The notes below the pieces were generated by a model. That model was not told the origin of the DNA, searched no databases, and was given only the letters and a program-made list of their open reading frames with translations. A stretch of 64,000 nucleotides of DNA from Vibrio breoganii (GTDB lineage Bacteria > Pseudomonadota > Gammaproteobacteria > Enterobacterales > Vibrionaceae), in assembly GCF_001677275.1 (NCBI RefSeq), contig NZ_CP016177.1:1488001-1552000 (forward strand), in the 5' to 3' direction. This document shows positions 9,590 to 18,874 of this stretch, in pieces. Numbering within the stretch: position 1 is the first letter of the stretch; every line of letters starts with the position of its first letter. The translations under genes and the position numbers were made by a program.

Positions 9590-9614
9590 AAAACCGCCGT
9601 TTGGCGGTTTTTTT
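9590..9614 (+). terminator. rho-independent terminator of asnS
   Basis: An AACCGCC/GGCGGTT stem with a tight loop is followed by a run of seven T residues, 18 bp after the asnS stop. Confidence 0.92.
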
Positions 9615-9763
9615 GTGTCTAGATTTCAGGAAAAGTTGATATCAGACAGGTGTTACGGATTACATTGCTAAATTAATTACAAATCTGTTGTTTTGCCGTT
9701 TTTCTACAGGTATAAAAGAAGACAGTCACATTCCATTAATTCACTTTAACACGGACGATTCTC

Positions 9764-10954
9764 ATGTTTGAAAAAGTAGTAGCTGCTCCTGCCGACCCTA
9801 TCCTAGGTTTAACTGAAGAGTTTAAAAAAGATACTCGTGATACCAAGATCAATCTTGGCGTCGGTATCTACAAGAATGAACAAGGTTCAACCCCTGTTCT
9901 AGCCACTGTAAAAAAAGCAGAACAAGCGATTCTTGAGACCGAAACCACGAAGTCTTACCTAACGATTGAAGGCACAGCGGAATACGGCCTAGCAGTACAA
10001 AAGCTACTATTTGGTGACAACAGCGCTATTGTTTCTGAAAAACGTGCGAAGACGGCTCAAGCACCAGGTGGTACCGGTGCTCTTCGTGTGGCGGGTGAAT
10101 TTATCAAGCGCCACCTTAACGGTGCAAAAATTTGGATCAGCAACCCTACTTGGGCGAACCACAAGGGTGTGTTCACCGCTGCAGGTATCGAAATTGCGGA
10201 ATACCGTTACTACAACGCAGAGACTAAGGCGAAAGACTTTGACGCAATGCTTGCAGACCTTGAGCAAGCAAATGCCGGCGATATCGTTCTTCTGCACGGT
10301 TGCTGTCATAACCCAACAGGCATCGACCCTACTGCTGACGAGTGGCAAGCACTGGCTAAGCTAGCAGCAGACAAGAAATTAATTCCATTGTTTGACTTTG
10401 CGTACCAAGGCTTTGCTAAGGGCGTAGAAGAAGACGCTGCAGGTCTACGTGCGTTTGCTGAACAAAATAGTGAAATCCTAGTCGCGAGTTCTTTCTCAAA
10501 GAACTTCGGACTGTACAACGAGCGCGTGGGTGCCTTTACTCTAGTAGCGGCTAACGCTGAAGTTGCACAGACGGCTTTCTCTCAAGTTAAAGGGATTATT
10601 CGTTCAATCTACTCTAACCCACCGGCTCACGGTTCTGCGGTAGTGACTCACATTCTAAACAACGCCGAACTGCGTAAAGAGTGGGAAGCAGAAGTGAAAG
10701 AGATGCGTGACCGTATTCAAGAGATGCGTACTCTGTTTGTTGAAACGCTGAAAGCACAGGGCGTTTCTCGCGACTTTAGCTTTATTGAGCGTCAAAACGG
10801 TATGTTCTCTTTCTCTGGCCTAACCAAAGATCAAGTAACACGCCTTAAAGATGAATTTGCTATCTACATCGTAGGTTCAGGCCGTATCAGTGTTGCTGGC
10901 ATGACCAAAGACAACATGTTGCCACTATGCAAAGGCATCGCAGCCGTACTTTAA
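9764..10954 (+). CDS. aspC: aspartate aminotransferase
   Basis: PLP-dependent class I aminotransferase that interconverts aspartate and 2-oxoglutarate with oxaloacetate and glutamate; it also accepts aromatic amino acids. It has 396 residues, identical in length to E. coli AspC. The PLP lysine lies in [15 protein letters not shown] (about 246), with the NPTWANH and [11 protein letters not shown] motifs upstream. Codon use is that of a highly expressed gene. The last 14 bp of the gene, including the stop, are exactly duplicated directly after it. Confidence 0.96.
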   Translation: MFEKVVAAPADPILGLTEEFKKDTRDTKINLGVGIYKNEQGSTPVLATVKKAEQAILETETTKSYLTIEGTAEYGLAVQKLLFGDNSAIVSEKRAKTAQAPGGTGALRVAGEFIKRHLNGAKIWISNPTWANHKGVFTAAGIEIAEYRYYNAETKAKDFDAMLADLEQANAGDIVLLHGCCHNPTGIDPTADEWQALAKLAADKKLIPLFDFAYQGFAKGVEEDAAGLRAFAEQNSEILVASSFSKNFGLYNERVGAFTLVAANAEVAQTAFSQVKGIIRSIYSNPPAHGSAVVTHILNNAELRKEWEAEVKEMRDRIQEMRTLFVETLKAQGVSRDFSFIERQNGMFSFSGLTKDQVTRLKDEFAIYIVGSGRISVAGMTKDNMLPLCKGIAAVL

Positions 10955-10968
10955 CAGCCGTACTTTAA
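10941..10968 (+). repeat. exact 14-bp tandem duplication across the aspC stop codon
   Basis: CAGCCGTACTTTAA occurs twice without a gap (10941-10954 and 10955-10968). The first copy holds the last four codons and the stop of aspC. The unit length is two heptamers, which fits the 7-bp-periodic tracts seen at other gene ends in the window. Confidence 0.9.
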
Positions 10969-10984
10969 GTACTCTCAAGCAGAC

Positions 10985-11014
10985 AAAAAGGCTGGTGTTT
11001 ACCAGCCTTTTTTT
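10985..11014 (+). terminator. rho-independent terminator of aspC
   Basis: The stem AAGGCTGGT/ACCAGCCTT has a four-base loop, followed by seven T residues. It also has A residues upstream, so it may work in both directions for the converging gene. Confidence 0.9.
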
Positions 11015-11044
11015 ATTTCTATAATTGGGTTTCTCTCTCTTACA

Positions 11045-11689
11045 TCAAAAGCGAAGTTTAGCCACTACCCCACCCTGATCTAGTGTTGAGTCATCATTCC
11101 AAATAGTTCGGCCATACGCCCCAAGGGAAAAGTTTGTCGTAAAATAATAATCTAAAGAGAGCTCAAAAGAAGACTCATGAGTGAGGTCGTACTCTAGGTA
11201 CTCAAGAACCATATTCCCTTCTAACGCTTCAGTGAATCCGTAGTTGACCCCAGCAAACAGCCCTAGTAAGAAGTCTTGTTCTTTCGCAATCGTCGAGCCA
11301 TTACTGTCTCGAATTTTAACGCTAACCCCGCCAAGCTTTACACCCGCATAGAGATCGCCGTTATCCATTACCGCAAAGCGCCTTGCTCCAGACACAGTGA
11401 CATAGTCAGCCCTGTCGTTCTCATCGCCGTGATGAGTAAAGCGGCCCTTGTATTGAATGTTGGTAATCCAATACTCATTCACTAAAAATCTCAGATTGAT
11501 ATCACTGACCGTGACACCATCCCTGCCCTCAAGCACATCCGAGTTGAGTTTACCTCCACCGATGGCCACACTTATAAAGTTGTAATTTACCGGTGCATCA
11601 TACGATCGAAAGCCCCAATCGTACGCTTCGCTATCTACAGCGAATAATGAACCTAAACTAAACAGTGCAATCGATGAGTATTTGTTCAT
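11045..11689 (-). CDS. predicted outer-membrane beta-barrel protein
   Basis: A 214-residue secreted protein of unknown function. A short signal peptide (about 1-22, ending SEA) precedes a mature chain with alternating hydrophobic and polar residues typical of beta strands, such as YAGVKLGGVSVKIRD and FLLGLFAGVNYGF. It ends in a terminal phenylalanine (KLRF), the BAM-recognition signature of outer-membrane barrels. The size suggests an eight-stranded OmpA-like or OmpW-like barrel, but I do not recognise a named family. AGGGAGAG lies directly before the ATG. It converges with aspC. Confidence 0.7.
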   Translation of the reverse strand: MNKYSSIALFSLGSLFAVDSEAYDWGFRSYDAPVNYNFISVAIGGGKLNSDVLEGRDGVTVSDINLRFLVNEYWITNIQYKGRFTHHGDENDRADYVTVSGARRFAVMDNGDLYAGVKLGGVSVKIRDSNGSTIAKEQDFLLGLFAGVNYGFTEALEGNMVLEYLEYDLTHESSFELSLDYYFTTNFSLGAYGRTIWNDDSTLDQGGVVAKLRF

Positions 11690-11866
11690 GCGCTCTCCCT
11701 GTCATGAAAAAAGACAAATAAATGCCGATATTCAACCATAATAGTAGACAATAAATGATGATAGTTTAGTGACTTAACAATGATTTAGCGCCAAACTACT
11801 ATTTATATCCTCTTTTTTTCGTTTTACGATGAACGATGCACTCAATCGCGATAATTAAGGCGCCTC

Positions 11867-13735
11867 ATGGAAGTTGAACTACTCGAAATAAAACAGTTTC
11901 TCGCTCAGTACCCACCCTTCACAGACTTGCCTGATGAAGTACTCAGTCAGATATCACTTGAAACTGAAATATCCTACATCCGTAAGGGCGATGCAGTGGT
12001 TTCCTTAGGCGAGGCGATCTCTGATTTCTTCGTGGTGCGCAGTGGCGTCGTTGAGATCTCCAAACGTAACGGTTCTTTGTTCAACCGATTGGATGAAGGG
12101 GCGGTATTTGGGCAACTGGCATTATTAAGTAATGGCAAGGTGATGTTTCCAGCCAAGGCAATTGAAGACTGCCTGCTCTATTGCATACCCGCTGAAACCT
12201 TTCAAAACCTGTATGACTCTTATGACTCATTCGCTGATTTCGTTGCAGCAGAAGACAGTACACGACTGCGTCAAACCATTGCCAACACCGATGATAATGA
12301 CCTCACAACGGCAAAAATCACCGCAATGATCAACCGTCCTCCATCAACCATCTCTGAATTTTCTTCTATCCGAGATGCGGCGATACAAATGGACGACGAG
12401 AATACTTCTTGCCTTCTTGTCGTCGACGATGAAGCGCACAATAGCGACAAACTGCGCGGCATACTCACAGACCGAGATTTATGCACTCGGGTGGTAGCTC
12501 AAGGCGTATCACCCGATGACACGGTGAAATCGGTGATGACCCAAGACGTTATTACATTAGACAGCAACGCTTATGTCTACGAAGCCATGTTAACCATGCA
12601 GCGCTTCAACGTTCATCACTTACCTATTCTTAGAAAAAACAAACCCATCGGCGTTATCGAAGCCAGTGATATCGTGCGTTACGAATCGCAAAACTCTTTG
12701 CTACTAGTGAGCTCTATCTTCCAACAAAACAGCGTTGATGATTTAGTCACTCTTTCTGAGCAGGTTAATGATAGTTTCGTCAGATTGGTCAACGAAGATG
12801 CTAACTCTCACATGGTGGGAAGTGCGATGGCCATCATAGGGAAAAGCTTTAAACAGCGCATCATTGAACTTGCTGAAGAAGAACTTGGTCCCTCGCCTGT
12901 TCCCTATTGCTTCCTTGCCCTTGGTTCAATGGCACGTGACGAGCAACTGATTGTGACCGATCAGGATAACGCCATCATTTTATCCAACAGCTTCGATAAA
13001 GAAAAACACGATGAATATTTCGCTACCCTTGCTCAGATGGTCAGTGACGGATTGGATCGTTGTGGCTACCCATACTGTACCGGTGACATTATGGCAACCA
13101 ACCCTATTTGGCGAATGACTCAAACCGAATGGGAAGAGTGCTTTGCAGACTGGATTGACAACCCTAATGCTAAGGCCTTGCTAAATGCGTCAATATTCTT
13201 TGATTTAGTGGGCGTTCACGGACAAATCAAGTGGGCAGAAAAGCTCAATCGTTTTATTACTGAACGCGCTAAAAACAATTCGAAATTCCTGTACTGCTTG
13301 GCGCGAAATGCACTCAACCGTACGCCCCCATTAGGCTTTTTCAAGAGCTTTGTGATGGAAAAGGATGGTAAGCATAAAAACTCAATAAACCTTAAGCGTC
13401 GTGGTACTGCGCCACTGGCCGACCTTATCCGCGTTCATGCGCTGGCTGTGGGTTCAACCCAGCAAAACTCTTTTGAACGCCTAGATGACATCCTTGATGC
13501 TGGAATACTGCCAAGAGGAAGAGCCCAAGATCTCAAGGATGCACTCGAATTTATTTCTCTGGTGCGCATACGACATCAAGCCATTGATATCAGTGAAGAG
13601 AGAGAGCCCGATAACAACATAGAGCCTGAGAACCTTTCTGATTTTGAAAGACGTAACCTTAAAGATGCTTTCCAGATCTTGAGTAATGCTCAGAATTTCT
13701 TGAAATTTCGCTATCAAGGCACATCGTTGAAATAA
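11867..13735 (+). CDS. cNMP-like/CBS/DUF294 signal-transduction protein
   Basis: A 622-residue cytoplasmic regulator of unknown target. Order of domains: a cyclic-nucleotide-binding fold (about 12-130), two CBS motifs (about 155-275), a DUF294 nucleotidyltransferase-like domain with the GS...D-x-D pattern (GSMARDEQLIVTDQDN at 353-368), and a C-terminal DUF294-associated helical domain. The cNMP domain is degenerate: the phosphate-binding segment reads FGQLALLSNGKVMFPAKA and lacks the usual Glu and Arg, so classical cAMP binding is unlikely. CBS pairs often bind adenine nucleotides. The DnaQ-like exonuclease follows after 4 bp. In many relatives this pair sits beside acetate genes (acs/actP); here it does not. 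Confidence 0.85.
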   Translation: MEVELLEIKQFLAQYPPFTDLPDEVLSQISLETEISYIRKGDAVVSLGEAISDFFVVRSGVVEISKRNGSLFNRLDEGAVFGQLALLSNGKVMFPAKAIEDCLLYCIPAETFQNLYDSYDSFADFVAAEDSTRLRQTIANTDDNDLTTAKITAMINRPPSTISEFSSIRDAAIQMDDENTSCLLVVDDEAHNSDKLRGILTDRDLCTRVVAQGVSPDDTVKSVMTQDVITLDSNAYVYEAMLTMQRFNVHHLPILRKNKPIGVIEASDIVRYESQNSLLLVSSIFQQNSVDDLVTLSEQVNDSFVRLVNEDANSHMVGSAMAIIGKSFKQRIIELAEEELGPSPVPYCFLALGSMARDEQLIVTDQDNAIILSNSFDKEKHDEYFATLAQMVSDGLDRCGYPYCTGDIMATNPIWRMTQTEWEECFADWIDNPNAKALLNASIFFDLVGVHGQIKWAEKLNRFITERAKNNSKFLYCLARNALNRTPPLGFFKSFVMEKDGKHKNSINLKRRGTAPLADLIRVHALAVGSTQQNSFERLDDILDAGILPRGRAQDLKDALEFISLVRIRHQAIDISEEREPDNNIEPENLSDFERRNLKDAFQILSNAQNFLKFRYQGTSLK

Positions 13736-13739
13736 TATT

Positions 13740-14474
13740 ATGTTTAAAAAAACAGATGACAGTCAGGTGCCTGTGACGCCGACCAAAGATTGGCAAGCGC
13801 ATTTCAATGCCTTGCTCGAGGAGAGTAAACACGGGCATATTAAACGCTTCTACGAGGCGGGCACTATTGACCAAAAAACAGCACTGAAAGACGTACCCTT
13901 TTTAGCGTTAGATTTTGAAACCACTGGGCTTAATTCAGACAAAGATGAGATCATCTCCATTGGATTGATCCCTTTTGACTTAAATCGAATCTACCTTAGG
14001 CAAAGCAAGCAGTGGCTTATCAAGCCACAAAAAGCCCTTAATGCAGACTCTGTGGTGATCCATGGTATCACTCACTCAGAGCTTCAATACGCTCCCGATA
14101 TCATGAACGTCCTACCTGAGTTCCTCGATGCAATCGCAGGTAAGGTGTGCGTGGTTCATTATCGACAGATAGAGCGCAGCTTTTTAGACAGTATCCTTAG
14201 GCGTAGGGTCAACGAAGGCATTCAATTTCCGGTGATTGATACCCTACAGATCGAATGGGAAGTACAACAAGAATACGCTGCTGGATTTATGAATCGCTTA
14301 AAGGGTAAAAGGCCTGGATCTGTGCGTCTTGCTAAGAGTCGCAAGCGCTACAATCTTCCGACGTATACACCCCATGATGCGCTAGTGGATGCCATTGCCA
14401 CAGCAGAGCTTTTGCAAGCACAAGTGGCTCACCATTTCAGCCCTGATACTGCAGTCGAGGAGTTGTGGCTATAG
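13740..14474 (+). CDS. DnaQ-like DEDDh 3'-5' exonuclease
   Basis: A 244-residue exonuclease-domain protein related to the DNA polymerase III epsilon subunit but not the replicative proofreader. The Exo I motif LDFETTGLNSDKDEIISIG supplies the first acidic pair, and HDALVDA near the C-terminus gives the DEDDh histidine and last aspartate. The first 40 residues are a non-catalytic extension. The gene starts 4 bp after the DUF294 protein, so the two are almost certainly one transcript and probably one pathway. The TAG stop lies within a 7-bp-periodic tract. Confidence 0.85.
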   Translation: MFKKTDDSQVPVTPTKDWQAHFNALLEESKHGHIKRFYEAGTIDQKTALKDVPFLALDFETTGLNSDKDEIISIGLIPFDLNRIYLRQSKQWLIKPQKALNADSVVIHGITHSELQYAPDIMNVLPEFLDAIAGKVCVVHYRQIERSFLDSILRRRVNEGIQFPVIDTLQIEWEVQQEYAAGFMNRLKGKRPGSVRLAKSRKRYNLPTYTPHDALVDAIATAELLQAQVAHHFSPDTAVEELWL

Positions 14475-14512
14475 GGCTTGGGGATTAGGGATTAAGCAAT
14501 CTCCTTAGCTTA
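14469..14512. repeat. heptamer-periodic tract between convergent genes
   Basis: Read in steps of seven from 14469: CTATAGG, GCTTGGG, GATTAGG, GATTAAG, then weaker units. Stops on the + strand occur at 14472, 14486, 14493 and 14506, covering all three frames. The tract contains the stop of the exonuclease (TAG 14472-14474) and of the GNAT gene (14505-14507). Confidence 0.55.
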
Positions 14513-14924
14513 ACGCTGTGCATAACACCCAATGCTGAGGCTCAGCGTCAGCGTTGGGTACCGTCTGCCAGCCAAGCCGAGTGTACAGAGTTGGCCGATT
14601 CGTGTAGACGTAGAGGTGCTGTTGATTTAGGTCGCCACACTGGCGCGTTGCTTCCTCTATGAGCTTCGAGCCTATCCCGCTGCCCCTGCAATCAGGTTTA
14701 ACCAAAAGTGCATTTATCCAAACCACTTTCTTATCAGTAAACGGCTGCTCAAAGAGAGAAAATGCCATACCCCCCGCTAGTTCCCCATCACACAAGGCAA
14801 ATATTGGCTGGGGAACATCAGGTGATGAGATAACAATATCTTGTGACCATTCATTGATACACCAAGATCGAAATTGAGAGCACTGTGGTTTGGATGACTC
14901 TACAATCTGCACATGCTTCATCAA
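14505..14924 (-). CDS. GNAT-family N-acetyltransferase
   Basis: A 139-residue acetyl-CoA-dependent acyltransferase. The acetyl-CoA loop motif A is visible as LLVKPDCRGSGIGSKLIEEA (about 72-91), and LYVYTNRPTLYTRLGWQTV is the typical motif B region with the conserved YxRxGW pattern. The substrate cannot be predicted. It overlaps the yqfB stop by 4 bp (ATGA), so translation is coupled and the two form one unit. It converges with the exonuclease gene. Confidence 0.85.
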   Translation of the reverse strand: MMKHVQIVESSKPQCSQFRSWCINEWSQDIVISSPDVPQPIFALCDGELAGGMAFSLFEQPFTDKKVVWINALLVKPDCRGSGIGSKLIEEATRQCGDLNQQHLYVYTNRPTLYTRLGWQTVPNADAEPQHWVLCTALS

Positions 14925-15235
14925 TCGACCAATTGGTATTCAATCACGAACAACTGGGAAACATCGGGGTAAATATCGGAGATCACCTGTTTAAGCACAG
15001 GCAGGGTCATATTCTCTTGAACAGCATGGAAATCCGTAAGGTCTGCAAACTGTATCGGCGTCACCGACTTGATCTGCAATCGACAAAACCCACGCCCCTG
15101 TTCAAAGGTTGCCACATCAACGATAGAGCCCGGCGCATAGTCACACTCATTGGCATCTCGGATGGTGATGGTTTTCTTTCCCGCCAAGATGTCATTTTCA
15201 AAACGTTCAAAGAACGTCATGGTTGATAAACTCAT
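14921..15235 (-). CDS. yqfB: N4-acetylcytidine amidohydrolase (ASCH domain)
   Basis: Small ASCH-domain enzyme of 104 residues that, in E. coli YqfB, hydrolyses N4-acetylcytidine to cytidine and acetate, a nucleoside salvage step. The N-terminal FFERFENDILAGKKTITIRD contains the catalytic Lys and Thr region conserved with YqfB, and the C-terminal QVISDIYP and FVIEY match as well. AAAGGA lies upstream of the ATG. It overlaps the following GNAT gene by 4 bp; a shared acetyl-group theme is suggestive but unproven. Confidence 0.88.
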   Translation of the reverse strand: MSLSTMTFFERFENDILAGKKTITIRDANECDYAPGSIVDVATFEQGRGFCRLQIKSVTPIQFADLTDFHAVQENMTLPVLKQVISDIYPDVSQLFVIEYQLVD

Positions 15236-15251
15236 TTTATTTCCTTTTGTT

Positions 15252-15284
15252 CACAAAAAAGGCCTGATGAATCAGGCCTTTTAC
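15252..15284 (-). terminator. rho-independent terminator of the BCCT gene
   Basis: An AAGGCCTGAT/ATCAGGCCTT stem is followed on the minus strand by six T residues, about 30 bp after the BCCT stop codon. Confidence 0.9.
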
Positions 15285-15311
15285 TCATACTTGGTCTTTC
15301 AACTGTTAAGC

Positions 15312-16883
15312 TTAGCGCTCTTCAGTAGCCATACCCATTAGCAAGCTCACACACATGGCAAGCAAGACAAAGGTAAATGGCAGAGCGGTAGAAATCGCAC
15401 CGGCCTGTAGGGCCTGTACTGCTTCTGAGCCACCAACCCAAAGCATCGCAACCGCGATTGCGCCTTCCATAAATGCCCAGAACACACGTTGTGGCATAGG
15501 AGCATCTAGCTTACCACCAGCAGTAATACTATCAATGACCAAAGAACCTGAGTCAGACGATGTTACGAAGAACACCATAACCAAGATAATCGCGATGATA
15601 GATAGCATGTTTGCCATTGGCATAGCGTCAAACATCTCAAACATTGCTAGAGAGACGTCGGTTAGACCTTTAGTACCTAGGATACCGACATTGTTGATCA
15701 CTTGGTCAATCGCCAGGCCACCAAACGTAGACATCCAAATCAGAGTCACTGTTGTTGGTACAATTAATACTGCAGTCATAAACTGACGAACGGTACGGCC
15801 CTTAGAAACACGAGCGATGAACATACCTACGAATGGGGACCATGAAATCCACCAAGCCCAGTAGAATACAGTCCAACCTTGGAACCACGCCTCATCATCA
15901 CGACCGTGTGGGTTACTTAGTGGAATGATGTTCTCAACGTAAGACACTAGCGTTGTAGAGATGCTAGCGAAGGTAACGTGGTAGCCAATGATCAATACAA
16001 ACACGAGCAATACAAACGCAATGATCATGTTGATGTTAGAAACCAGTTTCACACCACCATGCATACCGCGCATTACCGACACAATAGCAAGCAAGGTAAC
16101 AAAGCTGATAACCGCAACCTGCATACCAAAGCCAGCTTCAACACCAAACACGTGTTGAATACCACTTGCCGCTTGCTGAGCACCAAGACCGAGCGATGTA
16201 GCAAGGCCAAAGAGTGTCGCGAGTACCGCAAGAATATCAACAAGGTGACCAGGCCAACCCCAAGCGCGATCCCCTAAGATCGGGTAAAAGATTGAACGGA
16301 TAGAAAGCGGCAAACCTTTGTTGTACGCAAAGAATGCTAAAGAAAGCGCTACAACACCATAAATAGCCCAAGGGTGAAGACCCCAGTGGTACATAGTCGC
16401 ACCTAGAGCTAGCTTCGCGGCTTCTGCCGTGTTCGCTTCCACATTAAGCGGAGTCTCATACCAGCCAGTGAAGTAAGCAACTGGCTCAGCCACGCTCCAG
16501 AACATCAGACCGATACCCATACCGGCAGCAAATAGCATTGCTATCCATGACAGAGCAGAGTATTCAGGGACTGCGTCTTTACCGCCTAAGCGGATTTTTC
16601 CATAAGGCGAAACGATTAGCGCTAAGCAGAAGACAACAAAAATGTTACCCGCCCAGATAAACAGGGCATCGAAAGAGCCAATGATCTGCCACTTTAAGCC
16701 ATCAAGTGCTGTCTTTGCGGTATCCGCATCAAGAAACACCATCGCCAGTAGAAAAAGAATGGTTAGGCCGGCACTCGCGGAAAATACCGCATTGTGCACA
16801 TCAAAACCCCATTTTTGGACATTATCTTGTCCAATCTGATAATCAGTACTATCAATACTGTACTTATCAATTCCCTTGGTCAT
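15312..16883 (-). CDS. BCCT-family betaine/carnitine/choline-type transporter
   Basis: Inner-membrane transporter for a quaternary ammonium compound, with about 12 transmembrane segments and 523 residues. The family signature WTVFYWAWWISWSPFVGMFI is intact, as is the tryptophan-rich substrate region. These proteins import osmoprotectants such as glycine betaine, choline or carnitine, and Vibrio species carry several paralogues. I chose the ATG at 16883 (MTKGIDKYSID) because GGGAG lies five bases upstream; an ATG four codons earlier has no ribosome site. It has its own terminator. The substrate cannot be fixed from the sequence. Confidence 0.93.
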   Translation of the reverse strand: MTKGIDKYSIDSTDYQIGQDNVQKWGFDVHNAVFSASAGLTILFLLAMVFLDADTAKTALDGLKWQIIGSFDALFIWAGNIFVVFCLALIVSPYGKIRLGGKDAVPEYSALSWIAMLFAAGMGIGLMFWSVAEPVAYFTGWYETPLNVEANTAEAAKLALGATMYHWGLHPWAIYGVVALSLAFFAYNKGLPLSIRSIFYPILGDRAWGWPGHLVDILAVLATLFGLATSLGLGAQQAASGIQHVFGVEAGFGMQVAVISFVTLLAIVSVMRGMHGGVKLVSNINMIIAFVLLVFVLIIGYHVTFASISTTLVSYVENIIPLSNPHGRDDEAWFQGWTVFYWAWWISWSPFVGMFIARVSKGRTVRQFMTAVLIVPTTVTLIWMSTFGGLAIDQVINNVGILGTKGLTDVSLAMFEMFDAMPMANMLSIIAIILVMVFFVTSSDSGSLVIDSITAGGKLDAPMPQRVFWAFMEGAIAVAMLWVGGSEAVQALQAGAISTALPFTFVLLAMCVSLLMGMATEER

Positions 16884-16992
16884 TCGATCTCCCATGTTTG
16901 TACAAAAAGCGTACCGATTACGATTACATCATGTAATTAACTTTCAATTATAACTGAACAAGACTCTTTTTTCGATAAATCAGGGAATTAAG

Positions 16993-18282
16993 TTACATAG
17001 TCAGCCCATACATACCCGGAAACAGCAACAAAGTAGCCAGCACCACTACCTGAATGGCGATAAACGGCATGACGCCAGCGTAGATATCTCTTGTTGTCAC
17101 CTGTTTAGGCGCAACCCCTTTCAGATAGAATAAACTGAAGCCAAATGGCGGTGTTAAAAAGGAGGTCTGCAAGTTCATCGCTACCAGTATGGCAAACCAC
17201 ACCATATTGATGCCCAGAAGCTCAGCAACCGGCGAGATCATAGGAACAATGATGAAACAGATTTCCACAAAATCAATGAAGAAGCCCAACACAAGAATGA
17301 CTAACATCACTAAGATCAAAAAGCCCCACTTCTCGCCTGGAAGTTTAAGAAGCCATTCTTCTACTAAGTAATCACCGCCTGTGTAGGTAAATGCCATAGA
17401 GAATGCGGTCGCACCGAGTAAGATGGCAAACACCATAGCCGTAACCTTTACGGTTTCTTTCGATGACTCATACAATAGGGTCCAGCTAAACTGTCGATAC
17501 AGCAGCGCTAATACGATTGCCCCCGCACCGCCTAGTGCAGCAGATTCCGTGGGCGTTGCAATGCCAGCAAAAATAGAACCAAGCACGACGACTATCAGCG
17601 CTAAAGGCGGCACTATTGCTTTCAAGGCCGCAATCACCTCTTGTTTACGACTTTGATCATCAAGTTTAGGGATGGATTGAGCGGCCTCTGGCTTGAAAAA
17701 CGCGTAGATAGCAATATACAAAACATAGGCAATCACTAGCACTAAGCCCGGCCAAAGTGCAGCTTTAAATAAGTCGCCCACCGGAACACCCAGTACATCG
17801 CCCAATAGTATAAGGACAATAGAAGGCGGGATAATCTGACCTAGCGTTCCTGACGCACATATGGTGCCACAGGCAAGTTTCTTATCGTAGTTGTACTTCA
17901 ACATTACAGGCAGGGAAATCAAACCCATGGCCACTACCGATGCTCCCACTACCCCAGTCGATGCCGCAAGCAGTGCACCAACTAAGACGGTTGAGATAGC
18001 AATCCCCCCTCGTACTCCGCCAAACAGTCGCCCCATGGCCTCTAGTAACTGTTCCGCCAAGCGAGTTTTTTGCAGTACCAAACCCATAAATATAAACAGT
18101 GGCACCGCCATCAATACAGTGTTCTGCATGATGGACTCTATGCGGTAAGGCATGAAGGCAAACATGTCCCAGCCTTCTGACCACACACCAAATATCAGCG
18201 CTATACCTCCAAAGGTAAACGCCACTGGGAAACCGAGCAATAGCGCGAACAAGGCTACCGCAAACATAATAATCCCTATCAT
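16993..18282 (-). CDS. TRAP transporter large permease (DctM)
   Basis: Ion-coupled permease subunit of a TRAP transporter, 429 residues with about 12 predicted membrane segments. Conserved features include the N-terminal GFPVAFTF, the ICASGTLGQIIPPSIVLIL motif, and QTSFLTPPFGFSLFYLKG near the C-terminus. Its start overlaps the end of the small permease by 4 bp. It works with the small permease and the periplasmic receptor encoded upstream on the same strand. Confidence 0.94.
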   Translation of the reverse strand: MIGIIMFAVALFALLLGFPVAFTFGGIALIFGVWSEGWDMFAFMPYRIESIMQNTVLMAVPLFIFMGLVLQKTRLAEQLLEAMGRLFGGVRGGIAISTVLVGALLAASTGVVGASVVAMGLISLPVMLKYNYDKKLACGTICASGTLGQIIPPSIVLILLGDVLGVPVGDLFKAALWPGLVLVIAYVLYIAIYAFFKPEAAQSIPKLDDQSRKQEVIAALKAIVPPLALIVVVLGSIFAGIATPTESAALGGAGAIVLALLYRQFSWTLLYESSKETVKVTAMVFAILLGATAFSMAFTYTGGDYLVEEWLLKLPGEKWGFLILVMLVILVLGFFIDFVEICFIIVPMISPVAELLGINMVWFAILVAMNLQTSFLTPPFGFSLFYLKGVAPKQVTTRDIYAGVMPFIAIQVVVLATLLLFPGMYGLTM

Positions 18283-18803
18283 GCTTGTTCCTTCTTATGA
18301 GTATCCGCGTTCAACAATTGACTGATAGACTTACACAACAGTCCTAAGCCACTTGTCGCAATAAAGAAAAATGAGACAGGGATTACCGCCTTGATTATCC
18401 AGCGGTAAGGCAATCCACCAGGGTCACCTGACTGCTCGCCAATATCGTAAGCCTGATAGGCAAAATCAATGCCATACCATGCGACTAATAAACTGAACGG
18501 CAGTAACCAAATGAAGATTCCAAGAATATCAATAATGGCCTGTACCTTGGGTGAGAAGCGTTCGTAGAAAATATCCACACGAACGTGGCCATTGGTTTTT
18601 ATGGCGTAGGGTACGCCGAGCAAGAATACCGCAGAAAACAGATGCCACTCTAGCTCTTGAAAAGCGATAGATACGTCATTAAATACATAACGCATCACAA
18701 CATCGTAAACAACGTTTGCTACTAAAAGCAAAAACAACACACTGGAGATGTGCCCCAGTGCGTCGCTGATTCTATTAAAAAATCCCTCTAATGCAGTCAG
18801 CAA
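18279..18803 (-). CDS. TRAP transporter small permease (DctQ)
   Basis: Four-helix membrane subunit of the TRAP transporter, 174 residues. Predicted helices lie at about 15-35, 52-70, 92-115 and 138-160, and the amphipathic segment with YAIKTNGHVRVDIFYE is typical of DctQ. The start is a TTG (CAA at 18801-18803) with an unusually strong ribosome site, GGGAGGT, four bases upstream. The gene follows the receptor after a 71-bp gap holding a strong hairpin. Confidence 0.9.
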   Translation of the reverse strand: MLTALEGFFNRISDALGHISSVLFLLLVANVVYDVVMRYVFNDVSIAFQELEWHLFSAVFLLGVPYAIKTNGHVRVDIFYERFSPKVQAIIDILGIFIWLLPFSLLVAWYGIDFAYQAYDIGEQSGDPGGLPYRWIIKAVIPVSFFFIATSGLGLLCKSISQLLNADTHKKEQA

Positions 18804-18837
18804 TTGACCTCCCTGTCTGCTGAAACTAAAGATTTTT

Positions 18838-18867
18838 GTGGACCTTCAGTTCGCACTGAAAGTCCAC
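18838..18867 (-). promoter_or_regulatory. intercistronic hairpin between TRAP receptor and permease genes
   Basis: A 13-bp stem (12 of 13 pairs, GTGGACCTTCAGT on the + strand) with a TCGC loop. The minus-strand transcript has no T run after it, so it is not a standard terminator. Such hairpins after a binding-protein gene commonly protect the upstream mRNA and raise receptor over permease levels; that role here is inference. Confidence 0.65.
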
Positions 18868-18874
18868 GGCTTGT

